From Chara braunii (Eukaryota; Streptophyta; Charophyceae; Charales; Characeae): a DNA stretch of 41,519 nt. The stretch spans positions 3,233,390-3,274,908 of the forward strand of contig BFEA01000053.1 in the NCBI GenBank assembly GCA_003427395.1. Reading direction: 5' to 3'. The notes beneath the pieces are model-generated. The model had not been told where the DNA came from. It saw only the letters and a program-made list of their open reading frames with translations, and searched no databases. The first letter of the stretch is position 1, and each line of letters begins with the position of its first letter. Positions 1 to 9,554 of this stretch are shown piece by piece. A program made the position numbers and the translations under genes.

Positions 1-260
1 GCGAGATAAACGACAGGTAAGAAAAGAAGAAAAAAAAACTGTTCCCTTCTTCTTCTTCTTCTTCTTCTTCTTCTCTCCTCCCTGCCTCCCCCTCATCTTC
101 TTCTCGTTCCTCTTCTCTCCTCCTCCTCCTCTTCCGCCCATCTTCTCTCCTCCTCCTCCTCTTCTCTCCTCCTCCTCCCCCCCCGCACCCAGACAACCTG
201 TCCCCCCCACAAACCAGATTTTTTATTGCAGATTTGGGGTCCTCTCGCCGAGCACAGAAG
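1..260. repeat. polypyrimidine low-complexity tract
   Basis: A (CTT)n run at about 48-75 is followed by TCC/CTC-rich sequence to about 185. No coding region is visible. It is typical of simple-repeat decay in transposon-rich DNA. Confidence 0.85.
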
Positions 261-702
261 GACCCCGCTTTCAAAAAAAAAAAAAAAAAATTCTGGGCTG
301 TTTTTTCTGCCCGCCCGGTTTGCCCGGGCGNCCCACCCGGCCCCGCCCGGCCGGGCGGCGTCCGTACTCAGGATATTCCGAATTTCTAAGTAACGGAAAA
401 TGCAACAGGAAATCGAAATTTTCGAAAAGAAGAATATTCCGGATTTTTAACAACGAAATTTCGAAATTTCAGAAGGAAAACTAAAAATGGAAATTTCAGA
501 TGTTGCGCTACAACAGAATAGCGAGAAAACAAAATCCAAGAAAAGAAAAAAAAAATCGATTTTTGGCAGTAAGGTCAAAATCGTGATTTTGGGGGCTAAC
601 TAGTGTGCTCTAATCAATCAATAAAGACTAATCAGCTACCTAGTCCCCGCACACGTGTCAGATCAGGTTGTCCTGATTCACGTGCGGCGTTCCGATACCA
701 AC
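261..702. other. non-coding stretch, GC-rich patch then AT-rich
   Basis: It holds an A-run (274-290), a CCCGGCC-rich patch with one ambiguous base (331), and AT-rich sequence with repeated gaaattt words. If the adjacent LTR is a minus-strand 5' LTR, this would be the leader of its internal region, but I see no gag here. Confidence 0.4.
688..700 (-). other. candidate tRNA primer-binding site of the adjacent LTR element
   Basis: On the minus strand the sequence directly after the LTR end is GT then TGGTATCGGAACG. Its first seven bases match the initiator-Met-type PBS (TGGTATCAGAGC), after which it diverges. The 2-nt spacing from the LTR end is normal for plant-type elements. Confidence 0.45.
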
Positions 703-1268
703 TGTTACATGCCCAGATAGGCGATGTACATAATAACCAAGGATCCGCAATGTGATAAAAAGGACGGAATGGACAATGCAGTGCAAGTAGAATCTCAACA
801 AGCAATGTGCATTCTGATACATACAAAATGGTGCTGAATAGCGCAGGGAAGACTTAGATACAAAGCCTGACCTGACCGGGACTGACCTCATTCACGTAGC
901 ACAAGGTAGTGAAGCAGAATGCTAGAATGCTAATGACTAGCCCAATCAATGTTTGAACGCAGACCAACATACATCGTGTCCATCACAAAGTGTGAAGGAG
1001 CCTGGCGCTGTACGCAGGAAGGAAGCGCCAGGTCCAGACATACACAGACGAAGAGGAGGGGATCAGACGAAGAGGAGAGGGAGAGATGGGAATGTCGTCA
1101 ACACCAAGTCTTGTCACAAGTCCCAAATAATCCCTCATTGCAATGTCTGAAGTCCAAAAAGTCGGGTCTGGATCCAATGTCACCAAGCTCTCTCTCTCTT
1201 CTCTCGTAGTCTGCTGATGCAGTGAAGTCAGATGATGAGAGGGTGAGAGGGAGATGGTGGACTGAGAA

Positions 1269-1370
1269 GAGGAAGAAGAAGAACTCTCTCTCTCTGTTAC
1301 GAGCCAGGTACTAACCTGTGAGGAAGAAGAAGAACTCTCTCTCTCTGTTACGAGCCAGGTACTAACCTGT
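1269..1370. repeat. 51-bp tandem repeat, two copies
   Basis: Two adjacent near-identical units (1269-1319 and 1320-1370) contain GAAGAAGAAGAA, a (CT)n run, and GGTACTAACCTG. The GGTACTAACCTG word recurs at about 7409-7420. Confidence 0.85.
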
Positions 1371-1857
1371 GGAGTTGGCGCTGTGCTGCAGGTACCTCGA
1401 AGACGAAGCTGGAGCAACGGCGCTGCAGGTAGGTACCCAAGGTCTCCGCCCAATCTCTCTCTCTCTAGTGCTATCCTAGCTATGGCGCCCAGCGCTGGAG
1501 ACTACAGCTACCTACTGCGCCCAGCGCTGAAGACTAAGGCTAACGCTACCACTACTCCTGCAGCGCTCCCTCCAGAGTGCTGCTGCCGAATCCTGAAGAC
1601 TACTACTGCCTCCTGCCTCCCGTGAAGTGCATGGGAAGTCCCTATGTACTACCTCGGCCTGCCTCCTGACTGCCTGAAGGGCGAGCCAGGCCGAGGAGGC
1701 TGCTCTTGCCAATGCCGAAGTGTGCCAGGGGCTGGAGCTGCAGCCTCTGCTGAGGCTGGCGTGGGAACAGGCTAAGAATAGCCTGTTCCCGAAACCCTGG
1801 TTCGGTGCCTGAGTTTCAGGGCCGATCGTTCTGATGAACGACCAAAAATGGCCCTTT

Positions 1858-2020
1858 GTTTCAGGCTAAAAAGGCTATTGCCATTTTTAGTCTGAAACGA
1901 CACAGGGACTGTACGCCCCTGTTTTCAGGCTTTCGGGCTGAACAGTCACGGGGCCTGTAGGCCCTGGTTTTCAGGCTTAAAGCCTGAAAAAGCCTAAATT
2001 TCAGGCTTTCAGCCTGAAGG
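1858..2020. repeat. cluster of AGGCT/AGCCT palindromes
   Basis: Repeated words such as TTTCAGGCTT and AGCCTGAA form short inverted repeats (for example CAGGCTTAAAGCCTG near 1971-1985). No coding potential is evident. It may be part of LTR secondary structure. Confidence 0.6.
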
Positions 2021-2454
2021 ACGCAGGGCCTGGAAAATGGCCCTCGTGTGCAGCCGCAGCATGTAACAAGCATGGAGAAGGGTGTTGAGGAAGTCGGAGA
2101 TCAATTTGACAGCATTTCCCCACTCCCCATGGGGTCAGAATGATCGCCCAGATAAGAAGAAGCTAGGGGAACTTCAATCGGAATTTGTGAAAATAGAGAC
2201 GTCAAATTGAGAGGCGAAACTAAGTAGGTGAGAAATAGAAGTATTAGCAGGAGATGCTGGTAGTGTTTTTTTTAGACTGATCATGGGAATGCAGTAAGGG
2301 TGATACGGCCTGTGAGGCTGCTGGAACGACCCTCCCTGCACCATGTCTTTCGTAGAGTCCTCCTGCTGCGTGACTGGGCGCTCCCAGTAAGCTTCCTGGC
2401 CAGCAGAAGCCCTCTGGGAAAGCAATGGGTTGGGGGGGGGTCGGATCGTAACAG

Positions 2455-2465
2455 CCCCCCCCCTT
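2455..2465 (-). other. polypurine tract next to the LTR
   Basis: On the minus strand AAGGGGGGGGG lies one base before the TGTTAC start of the LTR. This is the position of the plus-strand primer next to a 3' LTR. Confidence 0.4.
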
Positions 2466-2595
2466 GAGTAGGTGACTCGTACCGCAAGGGCTGTGATGAC
2501 TCTTCTTCAACACTGTTCTTCTTTGTACTCATGCTTGTCGGTGATAAGCAACTGGACTGATGCCCCCCTGAATAGAAGGGGCCATTGCCTTTGTC

Positions 2596-2633
2596 AGAAA
2601 AAAAGAAAAAAGAAAAGAAAAAGAAAAAAGGAG
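2596..2633. repeat. polypurine (A/G) tract
   Basis: An A-rich run broken by single G residues lies immediately upstream of the tRNA-like segment. It could be the decayed poly(A) tail of another retroposon or simple sequence. Confidence 0.6.
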
Positions 2634-2644
2634 AGATGTCGAGA

Positions 2645-2720
2645 AAGTGCCAGGCGGCCCAGCTCGGTTCGTTGAGCACATAAGTGGTACACAGGAGGTC
2701 GTGGGTTCGATTTCCACCAG
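2645..2720 (+). repeat. tRNA-derived SINE-like segment
   Basis: The segment shows a D-arm-like CAGCTCGGTTCGTTGAGC followed about 40 nt later by GTGGGTTCGATTTCCAC. The latter is a complete T-arm with five paired positions and the Pol III B-box GGTTCGA. The acceptor and anticodon stems do not pair convincingly, so this is not a functional tRNA. A tRNA-derived SINE promoter is the likely origin. The body may run to about 2945. Confidence 0.45.
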
Positions 2721-2990
2721 CATCTATTCGACTCCCCACGACCCCCTGTGTGGTGCACGTCGAGTTCACCAACAGAGAAAGTTGGCTTGTCCCTCCTGGC
2801 TGGTTGTGGAAAGTTGCTCTTCCTTTCCAGCCTACACCAGGTGTTAGGAGCTTGCAAGCTGCTCCCTGCACAGAGCAGAGGTCGGGTCAACCCATAACTC
2901 TCAGGACCGGCCAGCTTGTCTGCACATATATTCATTGAAAAATGCAACTGGACTAAGAAGTAAATAGGTAGGCAGGGGAAGCAGCATGGA

Positions 2991-3674
2991 TTTGGAACAA
3001 AGTGCGCGACCTATGGACCATCCTCTTCTCATCACCTCCCCCGGACACAAACCCCCTGAACATCATGCTCTTATCTAACAGTACTAACAATCTCAAAGGC
3101 GGTAAGGAAATCTGGTTCCATTTACTCAGAAAGCTGGCCTTATGGGTAATCTGGAAGAGGAGATGCACCAAGACGATCGAAGGAACCAAGGTTACAAGAG
3201 AAGAAATGTGGGCTCTACTGCTGAGGATGACTAAAACAGAGATTCGATTCAGATGGAGAGAAGTGACATCGACAACGAAAGGCAGACGAGAAAGAATATC
3301 CACAAAGAGACAGAAGTTCATAAGAGACTGGCTTCTAACAGGGAAGGATAGCCACTGTGGTGGACAACAGAATGGTTTGGAAGAAGTGGCATAACACAAG
3401 GACAGGGACTCAGTGAAGAGCAAACTGAGATTATAATCTCAACAGTATAGACAACTCTCCTCTTTTCTTGCTTTACACGTATGATCTGACAGAGACACTG
3501 TAGACTCTGAGAGGAAAAGTGGTAGGGCAAGCTGACAAGCAATCTTCCTGATAGGGAGCAATCAATGCTGCTCAAGGTTCCTTCGGCCAGACCGAAGGAA
3601 GCGTGAGAGTGTTCACCATGTATTTCAACTTTTGACTTGCCGGTGGAAAGGAACCGGACTGACGCTCCCCAGAA
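2991..3674 (+). repeat. tandem duplication, copy 1
   Basis: It is nearly identical to 3675-4357 with a period of 683-684 bp. The unit runs from a TTTGGAACAAAGTGCGCGACC-like start to GACGCTCCCC. Only scattered substitutions separate the copies, so the duplication is fairly recent or maintained. Confidence 0.9.
3002..3394 (+). pseudogene. LINE ORF2 C-terminal remnant, copy 1
   Basis: An open frame of 130 codons begins inside the conserved text (W-N-K-V-R-D-L). The core HLLRKLALWVIWKRR resembles the region after the zinc-binding domain of L1-type ORF2 proteins, where a LW.IW..RN pattern is usual. The full LINE at 29-36 kb has IIMRILWQSRNEK at the equivalent place. No RT or endonuclease domain remains. 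Assignment to LINE ORF2 is an inference from this pattern. Confidence 0.4.
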
Positions 3675-4357
3675 TTTGGAACAAAGTGCGCGACCTATGT
3701 ACCATCCTCTTTTCATCACCTCCCCCGGACACAAACCCCCTGAACATCATGCTCCTATCTAACAGTACTAACAATCTCAAAGGTGGTAAGGAAGTCTGGT
3801 TCCATTTACTCAGAAAGCTGGCCTTATGGGTAATCTGGAAGAGGAGATGCACCAAGACGATCGAAGGAACCGAGGTTACAAGAGAAGAAATGTGGGCTCT
3901 ACTGCTGAGGATGGCTGAAACAGAGATTCGATTCAGATGGAGAGAAGTGACATCGACGACGAAAGGCAGACCAGAAAGAATATCCACAAAGAGACGGAAG
4001 TTCATAAGAGACTGGCTTCTACACGGAAGGATCGCCACTGTGGTGGACAACAGAATGGTTTGGAAGAAGTGGCATAAGACAAGGACAGGGACTCAGTGAA
4101 GAGCAAACTGAGATTATAATCTCAACAGTATAGACAACTCTCCTCTTTTCTTGCTTTACACGTATTATCTGACAGAGACACTGTAGACTCTGAGAGGAAA
4201 AGTGGTAGGGCAAGCTGACAAGCAATCCTCCTGATAGGGAGCAATCAATGCTGGTCAGGGTTCCTTCGGCCAGACGGAAGGAAGTGTGAGAGTGTTCACC
4301 ATGTATTTCAACTTTTGACTTGCCGGTGGAAAGGAACCGGACTGACGCTCCCCGGAA
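3675..4357 (+). repeat. tandem duplication, copy 2
   Basis: Second unit of the 683-bp duplication. It ends in GACGCTCCCC and is followed by 42 unrelated bases and the A14 tail. Confidence 0.9.
3680..4099 (+). pseudogene. LINE ORF2 C-terminal remnant, copy 2
   Basis: Same protein as the ORF at 3002-3394 with a handful of substitutions. The frame runs on past the point where copy 1 shifts, giving a C-terminus ending MVWKKWHKTRTGTQ. The difference near 4020 is a small indel, so at least one copy has lost the ancestral frame. Confidence 0.4.
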
Positions 4358-4413
4358 TGGATATGGAGCCAGGACCATAAGGACCTGTTTTAATTTATTA
4401 AAAAAAAAAAAAA

Positions 4414-5950
4414 GATAGGTAGGTAGGGGAGGTTATAATGAGAGAAGTATGTAGGGTAGTTCGTTTTTATAGAAAAAAAAGAAATGTCAAGAAAGAAAGG
4501 GAAAAAAAAAATCGCTGTAACCAACCTATTTCAGCAAAGTCAAGGTCATAAAGCCGCAATTCCCTAGTTCCAGCCCTCTTCAGAATTCTGCTAATCAACC
4601 AGAGAAGAAGATTTTCGGGATTCCAACTGCAGAAAAAGACGGAGAGGAGAACACAAGAAGCGGAAACGATCGGATATTTGCAGCAATAATTTCGAAAGAC
4701 TGCAGTACTGCGAGGCCACTGCCTCAATGAGCCCCATTCAGCCCCATTTTGGAGCAAGTCGGCCGCCCTAAGTGAAGGCAGGCTCGAGGAGGCCCTCAGG
4801 GCCCTATTTCAGCCACTGCGCAACTAAGGAAAATTCAGGCAGTTGCGCAGCGCAAGTTGGTTGAGAGAATCCCGGCCCTGGGCCGCCTGTGTGAATGTAT
4901 GGAAAGCAGGCCCTGGGCTGGATACGGGTACTGGGCCAAACACAGGCCAAAGGCAGTTGAGTGCATGCAACCACCTCAGGCCCAAGGCCTGTTCTCGTAT
5001 GCGATGGGCCTCAGGCTACCGGGGCCTACTGGAAGCTTCCTGGGACTGAACGAAGGCAGGCCACTTCGATATAGCAAAGGGCCTGCCTCCGCATTTGGCA
5101 TTCGGGTGCTGGGCAGGGAAGGAGCAGGCAGCCATAGCCGAGCTGCGCTGCTGTAAGCTGGGTGTGGTGCAGGGTGGTCCTTGGGTGCAAGTGGCATCTG
5201 TGTGTTGAGGAACGAGGTTGTGAGTGAGGCGAGAGACATACCTGGTGCTGGAAGCGTGAGACCTTGGTCGCTGTATGCTCGTACTCCGGGAAAGCTGTTG
5301 ACGTCATCTTTCGGCATTGTAGTCTAGGCTAGATAGGATCTGCCATCTGTAGTCTGGGCGTCGAGCGCCGGATAGGATATCAACATTGGTTCTTCATTGG
5401 TGATGATGATGAGACTTTACCAGCATTGTCAATTATGAGCTCTTGGTGTCTTCTTATTTGGTGAAACTCGTGATGCAATTCTGCTGTTGGTTCGAGGTCA
5501 CAACTATCTGGTCTTGTGTATATGATGCTGTTTGATTGCTGAAGTTCGCTATTGCAATCGGCATCAGGTCATCTGGTGAGATTATCTATGTGGTTGGGGG
5601 CAACTATTTGAGGTATGTTGCTCTTAACCTTATCTACCCTCTTCGACACTCCTTACCGTGAGGTTGTGTGTTCCTTCTTTAGAGTCCTCTCATTGTGAAG
5701 TATCGAGTGCGCTCAACCTTGAGAGTCGGCAATGTTCACGTGGAGCATCTGGGAGAAGATGGGCGGAGCTTTCTGAAGGGCCCTGGACGAAGCACTAGGT
5801 CACGGTCACCATGCCAACCCACCGGGAGTAGAGCACGCATGCTTTGCTGCTTGTCCTTTGTTTGGCTTGCTCCGCTGTTAGATGGATACTGAAGGGCAGG
5901 CCAGCCCTAAGTGGGAGACGAGAACCGGGCGTCTTTAAATAAACACCGAC
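4414..5950. other. gene-free repeat-derived region
   Basis: It contains AT-rich sequence to 4700, then a block rich in GGGCCT/AGGCCC words (4745-5160), then LTR-like unique sequence. ORFs here are short and lack recognisable domains. The GC-rich block has an inverted relative at 37.16-37.54 kb. Confidence 0.5.
4745..5160. repeat. GGCC-rich dispersed repeat, copy A
   Basis: CCGCCCTAAGTGAAGGC at 4752-4768 matches the reverse complement of about 37480-37500, and both sites are followed by GAGGCCCTC-type words. The family is therefore present twice in inverted orientation, with strong divergence elsewhere. Confidence 0.5.
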
Positions 5951-5954
5951 AGGG

Positions 5955-6060
5955 GAAATCATTGGCTGTGATCGTCGTCCTGCTGTGACGTAAAATAATT
6001 CCTGATGACACTTGGGGGCGGTTGTTAAATTGCCTCTGGATCAGCCAATGATTGTAAGGC
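5955..6060 (+). repeat. LTR/leader-like repeat, copy A
   Basis: It shares TGATCGTCGTCCT, ATTCCTGA and AAATGCC/AAATTGCC words in the same order and spacing with 9308-9405. Both copies lie upstream of gag-like ORFs on the plus strand, so an LTR or leader is the likely origin. Confidence 0.5.
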
Positions 6061-6074
6061 TACGCGAGGATAAT

Positions 6075-6320
6075 CCAGTGCAGGGCTGGCCAGCTCAGCA
6101 GATACTCGGGGCACAGGGGTGGGCTGAACACACCTTTTAGACACACAACGCTCTCCGGATTGCTCAGGGACGCTGACGTCAAGTGACATTCAAGGGAACT
6201 AAGGGAGGGGTAGATTTCAGGTGATAAGTTCGAGAAAAATTCCATACTGTCCTATCCACACAAATGATTCTATTTTTATTGATTAGTTAGGTGTACAACC
6301 ATTTGACATCTGACAGACTG
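6075..6320 (+). repeat. gag-leader repeat, copy A
   Basis: It matches 38275-38500 in order: GTGCAGGGCTGG, GGGC-AGGGGTGGGC, CACACCTT-TAGACAC, TTTTTATT-GATTAGTT-GGTGT, CTGACAGAC. Both copies lie about 200-250 bp upstream of a gag-like start, so they are probably the 5' ends of two copies of one element family. Confidence 0.6.
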
Positions 6321-6523
6321 CATAATTAGAACTATATCTGTTCATTGTGCATTCTGTTCGCGGACTAATCAGGCTAAAAATAGTTTCGTTTGTAGGAATC
6401 TGACTTACCTGTTGACCCCAAATGTATCTACTCTGAAATAGCCACCAATAAATTGGTCTGTGCACTACACTGCGGTAGGCACCCAGAGTGCATTAGTGCA
6501 GATTGTGCACAGTGTTGTAGCTT

Positions 6524-6990
6524 ATGAGTGATGAGGAGGACACTAGAGAGGACGACCGGATCTTGCGATCGGCAAGGCGCCCAGTAGCCCATTTGGCATT
6601 AGGTCCAGAGGGTGACAGACATATGTTCCGCCAGCGTAGGGAAAGGTTGCAGCAGCAGAGGAGGGCTAGAGCCGCGGAGGCTAGCAGGGCACTCATAAGT
6701 GAAGCCGCAGCTTCGAAAGCAATGGCTACCTCTGCGCAGCAGACTTCTCAGGCAGGTAGTGTAGGATCTGTAGGGTCAACGGTCGCGCAGACCCTGCGTC
6801 AGTCCACTGCGTAATGGCAAACCAGCCAATAGTGTTGACTCCTGATGAGATCGCCATACAACAAGCAGCATTGCAGGAGGCATAGCTACAAAAGGCTTTA
6901 GGAGAGATAAAGGCAGAGAAGGAAAAGATGATTAGAAGAAGAGCCAGGATGCAGCGGAGACAAGCGAACGTTAGTGAGTTAGAGGAGATG
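6524..6990 (+). pseudogene. truncated gag-like ORF (N-terminus)
   Basis: A 96-codon frame from ATG 6524 starts acidic (MSDEEDTRED) and becomes basic and alanine/glutamine-rich (RQRRERLQQQRRARAAEA). It ends at TAA 6812-6814. That stop overlaps an ATG at 6814 in another frame encoding a further helical, charged segment with one in-frame TAG (6877-6879). The coding text stops dead at the (TG)n tract at 6997. Composition, leader and position suggest a Gag N-terminus of the same family as 38.7-40.6 kb. No nucleocapsid knuckle is left. Confidence 0.4.
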
Positions 6991-6994
6991 GACC

Positions 6995-6996
<2 letters not shown>

Positions 6997-7041
<45 letters not shown>

Positions 7042-7052
7042 ATGTGTGTGTG
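6997..7052. repeat. (TG)n microsatellite
   Basis: A TG dinucleotide tract, pure to 7036 and interrupted after that. It truncates the gag-like reading frame. Confidence 0.95.
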
Positions 7053-7280
7053 AAGTTGTGGAGAAGGAGGGGGGAAGAGGAGAGGAGCAGCGAAGGGTGA
7101 GCGGGGGAGGAGGGGAGTAGCGGAGGATGGGCGGAGGAGGGGTGGAGGGGAGCGAAGAAGCTGTGGAGAAGGCGTCGAGGATGAGCGGAGGAGGGGTGGA
7201 GGAGCAGCGGAGTAGCGGAGGAGAGGTGTGGAGAAGCTGCGGAGGATGAGCAGGGGAGATGGAGCAGGTGAGCGGAGTGG
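7053..7280. repeat. purine-rich GGAG/AGCGG low-complexity region
   Basis: Irregular repeats of GGAGGAGGGG and GAGTAGCGGAGG type words. The long minus-strand open frame across it is low-complexity proline/serine/leucine and is not credible as a gene. Confidence 0.7.
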
Positions 7281-7284
7281 GACG

Positions 7285-7313
<29 letters not shown>
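7285..7313. repeat. (TC)n microsatellite
   Basis: Pure TC dinucleotide tract. Confidence 0.95.
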
Positions 7314-7316
<3 letters not shown>

Positions 7317-7451
7317 GAATGGGTGGGTTGTGCGTGGGATAGCGGGGTCTGGTGACTGAAGAGGTGTGGAGAGTGAACAGACTCCGGAGAGGAGGTAAAG
7401 GGAGAAAGGTACTAACCTGAGCGGTTTTTCCGGTAGAGTGGTTGAGGCGTC

Positions 7452-7526
7452 TTGATTGATTGATTGATTGGAATTTGGGTGGTTGATTGATATGGTTAGG
7501 TGTGTTGATTGATTGATTGATTGATT
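7452..7526. repeat. (TTGA)n microsatellites
   Basis: Two TTGA/GATT tetranucleotide tracts (7452-7470 and 7504-7526) are separated by a related degenerate stretch. Confidence 0.9.
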
Positions 7527-7564
7527 TGAAAGGGTTTCACCTAGTTCACGCGACAAATGCAGAT

Positions 7565-7710
7565 CCCAGGGCTCGATCTCGAGACCTACCCTAACCCTCC
7601 TGTACCACTACACGTTGACCTTGTGTGTCTTGAACCCGTGACCTGTCCCCTAAAACATATGTTTGGGTTTTCGTGTGTGTAGTCGTGTGGTGTGGACTTG
7701 AACCCTAGAC
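7565..7710 (-). repeat. tRNA-like array (three B-box-like motifs)
   Basis: On the minus strand three T-arm/B-box-like motifs occur at plus coordinates 7697-7707 (GGGTTCAAGTCC), 7629-7639 (GGGTTCAAGAC) and 7569-7579 (AGATCGAGCCC), spaced 68 and 60 bp. The last is preceded by AGTGGTACAGGAGG, which resembles AGTGGTACACAGGAGG in the plus-strand SINE-like segment at 2.69 kb. No complete cloverleaf can be drawn, so these are tRNA-derived repeat pieces. Confidence 0.4.
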
Positions 7711-8796
7711 CATAATGTTAGCAGTCTTAGGGCCAGTTCGTAGGTCAGCCCTAGGCATAGCGAAGGGTCAGTCAAACGTAGCCTAAGAAGTTCTAGAAGT
7801 TGCTTCTTGGCTCTTCGGAGCTGTAGGAGTCCAACGTCCGTAGCTGAGTCAACAAGGGAGAGTCCAGTCCCAGTCTAAGATCCAGTCCACCTTGTCTAGT
7901 CAGCAAGTACCAGGTGGGGCTGCACACTCTTTGGGCCTGGGACCGAAGGCAGGCCAGACCACCGACAAAACAGTATAAATAAAGAGGCATCACCAAGCCA
8001 TTCATTCATTCACCTGTGAGCCATGCGGAAGCGCTGCTTATGCGCCTTGTGCGTTGGAGGTCTGCACGTGCCCGACGAAGAAGAGGGCGAGCGACCATAG
8101 CCGCTAGTGGAGGAGGAAGACGACGATGGCCATAGCCGCCCAATTGTTGACATCCACAGATAGTGTAGTGAGTGTGTGTGCGTGGACATTCAGGATAGAT
8201 TCTTGTGCGTGTGAGTGTGAGTGAGAGAGTGTCTGATGGTGAATATAGTGTTCAGGTGGGAATTCAAACTAGCGTTCAGCAGCCGCTAGATGTGACAAGT
8301 TGACTTAAGCTAGGTTCGTGGTCGAAGGTCATATCTCTTAGTTTTTTGTGTGGGCGCTGTGCGCCATCTCAAGCTTATTGCTGATTCGGTGTTGAGGAAG
8401 TTGTTTTGCCATCGGTATCTACATGTATGCATGTCACAAGTCAAGTTGAAGACAAGTCTGATTGCACTGGTTCTCGTTGTCTATGCCATCACACCAACCG
8501 CCGCAACGTAGAAGAAGACAACGACGCGAAGAAGAAGAGAGAGAGAGGGATGCCCACGAAGAGGAAGAGACAGTCTGCCATAGCGGACGGCGGCCATAGC
8601 TGTCGAGCTCGGAAGAAGTAGACGATCGGTGGGACGTAGGAGGAGTTGACGAGGGAGAAAGAAAGGGATAGAGAGAGAGAAAGACAGAGAGAGAGGGGTG
8701 ATGAAGGTGAGGGGAGTCGGCCATAGCAAGCTAAGAACGAAGGAGGGTGAAGTTCATGAAGGTGACAAACGGAGGAGAAGCAGCCATAGCCGAGTG

Positions 8797-8966
8797 TTGA
8801 CCGACGAGGTTTGACCAAGGGTTGCCGAGCTTTGACCGGCGAGGTTTGACCAGGGGTTGATGAGTGTTTGACAAGGTTTGACCAGAGGTTGACGAGCATT
8901 GACCGGCGAGGTCTGACCAGGGGTTGATGGGCGTTAACCGCCAAGCGTTGACCGGTGTCGTTGACC
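8797..8966. repeat. TTGACC minisatellite
   Basis: About ten imperfect copies of units such as TTGACCGGCGAGG and TTGACCAGGGGTTGA form a higher-order repeat of roughly 30-50 bp. Each unit contains the TTGAC W-box core known from plant WRKY binding sites. Confidence 0.8.
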
Positions 8967-9307
8967 AACTTGGAGTGTGGAGCAAGGAGCGATATAATCC
9001 CTTCAAGCCCTGGCCCTCGTCCTTGTGCCCTGGGATGTTGCGCACTCACCTTAGTACTTGTTGAAGAGTCTGTCATCTCTTTTTGGATTGAGTCACTCTT
9101 GTCCAGGTCGATAGGCTCTGTGGATGCAGTCTGATACAGGCTCTGAGTGCCTGCACGTGACTTAGTAGGGGTGAGGTGTATTTGATGTTGGACAACATGG
9201 GAAAACACCCCAAGGACCAGTACCGACCGGGAGGTTGCTCTGGGCGGTACACTATACCTGAACTCCAAGCTGCAAAGCGGGTGTCCAGTCTGTCTAAGTC
9301 TTGAGAG

Positions 9308-9405
9308 GACTTTGGTTGTGATCGTCGTCCTAACTGCGACATTAAAAAATTCCTGAGAGTTGTGGGGGATCTCCTTAAAATGCCTTCCGAGTAGCCTACG
9401 CCAGA
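9308..9405 (+). repeat. LTR/leader-like repeat, copy B
   Basis: Diverged relative of 5955-6060, in the same orientation and also upstream of a gag-like ORF. Confidence 0.5.
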
Positions 9406-9554
9406 ATCGTGTAGTTGACATAGAGTCAATCTGAAGCTGAAGCCAGGTGGGATGGTGACTGTGGTTGCGAAAGCATCCGACGGTGATTGTGGTTGCGAAA
9501 GCATCCAAAGGCTGTGGTAATCTGTGACGCGGAGGAGAGACCACTGTAGTCTTA

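Larger units (their letters stand above)
703..2453 (-). mobile_element. candidate LTR, about 1.75 kb, minus orientation
   Basis: The segment is bounded by TGTTAC and GTAACA, a perfect 6-bp terminal inverted repeat of the TG...CA class. On the minus strand a PBS-like site follows it (688-700) and a polypurine tract precedes it (2455-2465). There is no second copy in the window to align it to, so the boundaries rest on these signals alone. Internally it carries a 51-bp tandem repeat and a block of AGGCT/AGCCT palindromes. Short ORFs across it look like chance frames. Confidence 0.5.
2985..4413 (+). mobile_element. 5'-truncated LINE 3' end with internal tandem duplication and poly(A)
   Basis: This segment holds a coding remnant twice over, each copy followed by a similar 3' untranslated sequence, then an A14 tail (4400-4413). 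Imperfect flanking repeats (2964-2980 and 4415-4431, 15 of 17 matches by eye) look like a target-site duplication. It is interpreted as a dead retroposon of a LINE different from the full-length one at 28-36 kb. Confidence 0.5.
7711..9550 (+). other. non-coding, probable LTR/leader of the gag at 9.6 kb
   Basis: It includes the TTGAC minisatellite (8797-8966), purine-rich low complexity (8515-8720) and the leader-like repeat shared with 5.96 kb (9308-9405). A 351-codon minus-strand open frame (8489-9544) lacks any domain and is a by-product of base composition. No second LTR is in view, so the ends are not defined. Confidence 0.35.

Noticed and set aside
1306-1368. Intron branch point (TACTAAC) occurring twice
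   Set aside because: The word is part of a 51-bp tandem repeat in an LTR. No coding exons or splice-site pattern surround it.
2645-2720. Functional tRNA gene
   Set aside because: The acceptor and anticodon stems do not pair, and only the D- and T-arms are intact.
2174-2947. Overlapping minus-strand ORFs of 64-196 codons
   Set aside because: They antisense-translate the SINE-like tRNA segment and a poly(A/G) tract, with no conserved domain.
4843-5156. Two overlapping plus-strand ORFs in GC-rich DNA
   Set aside because: Composition-driven frames inside a dispersed GGCC-rich repeat. The minus strand is open too, and no domain is present.
6726-7556. 276-codon minus-strand open frame
   Set aside because: It translates (TG)n, (TC)n and GGAG repeats (poly His-Thr and Arg-Glu stretches), so it is an artefact of simple sequence.
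8489-9544. 351-codon minus-strand open frame
   Set aside because: It is Ser/Leu/Pro low complexity crossing a minisatellite and a purine-rich tract, with no domain. The plus strand here is LTR/leader DNA.
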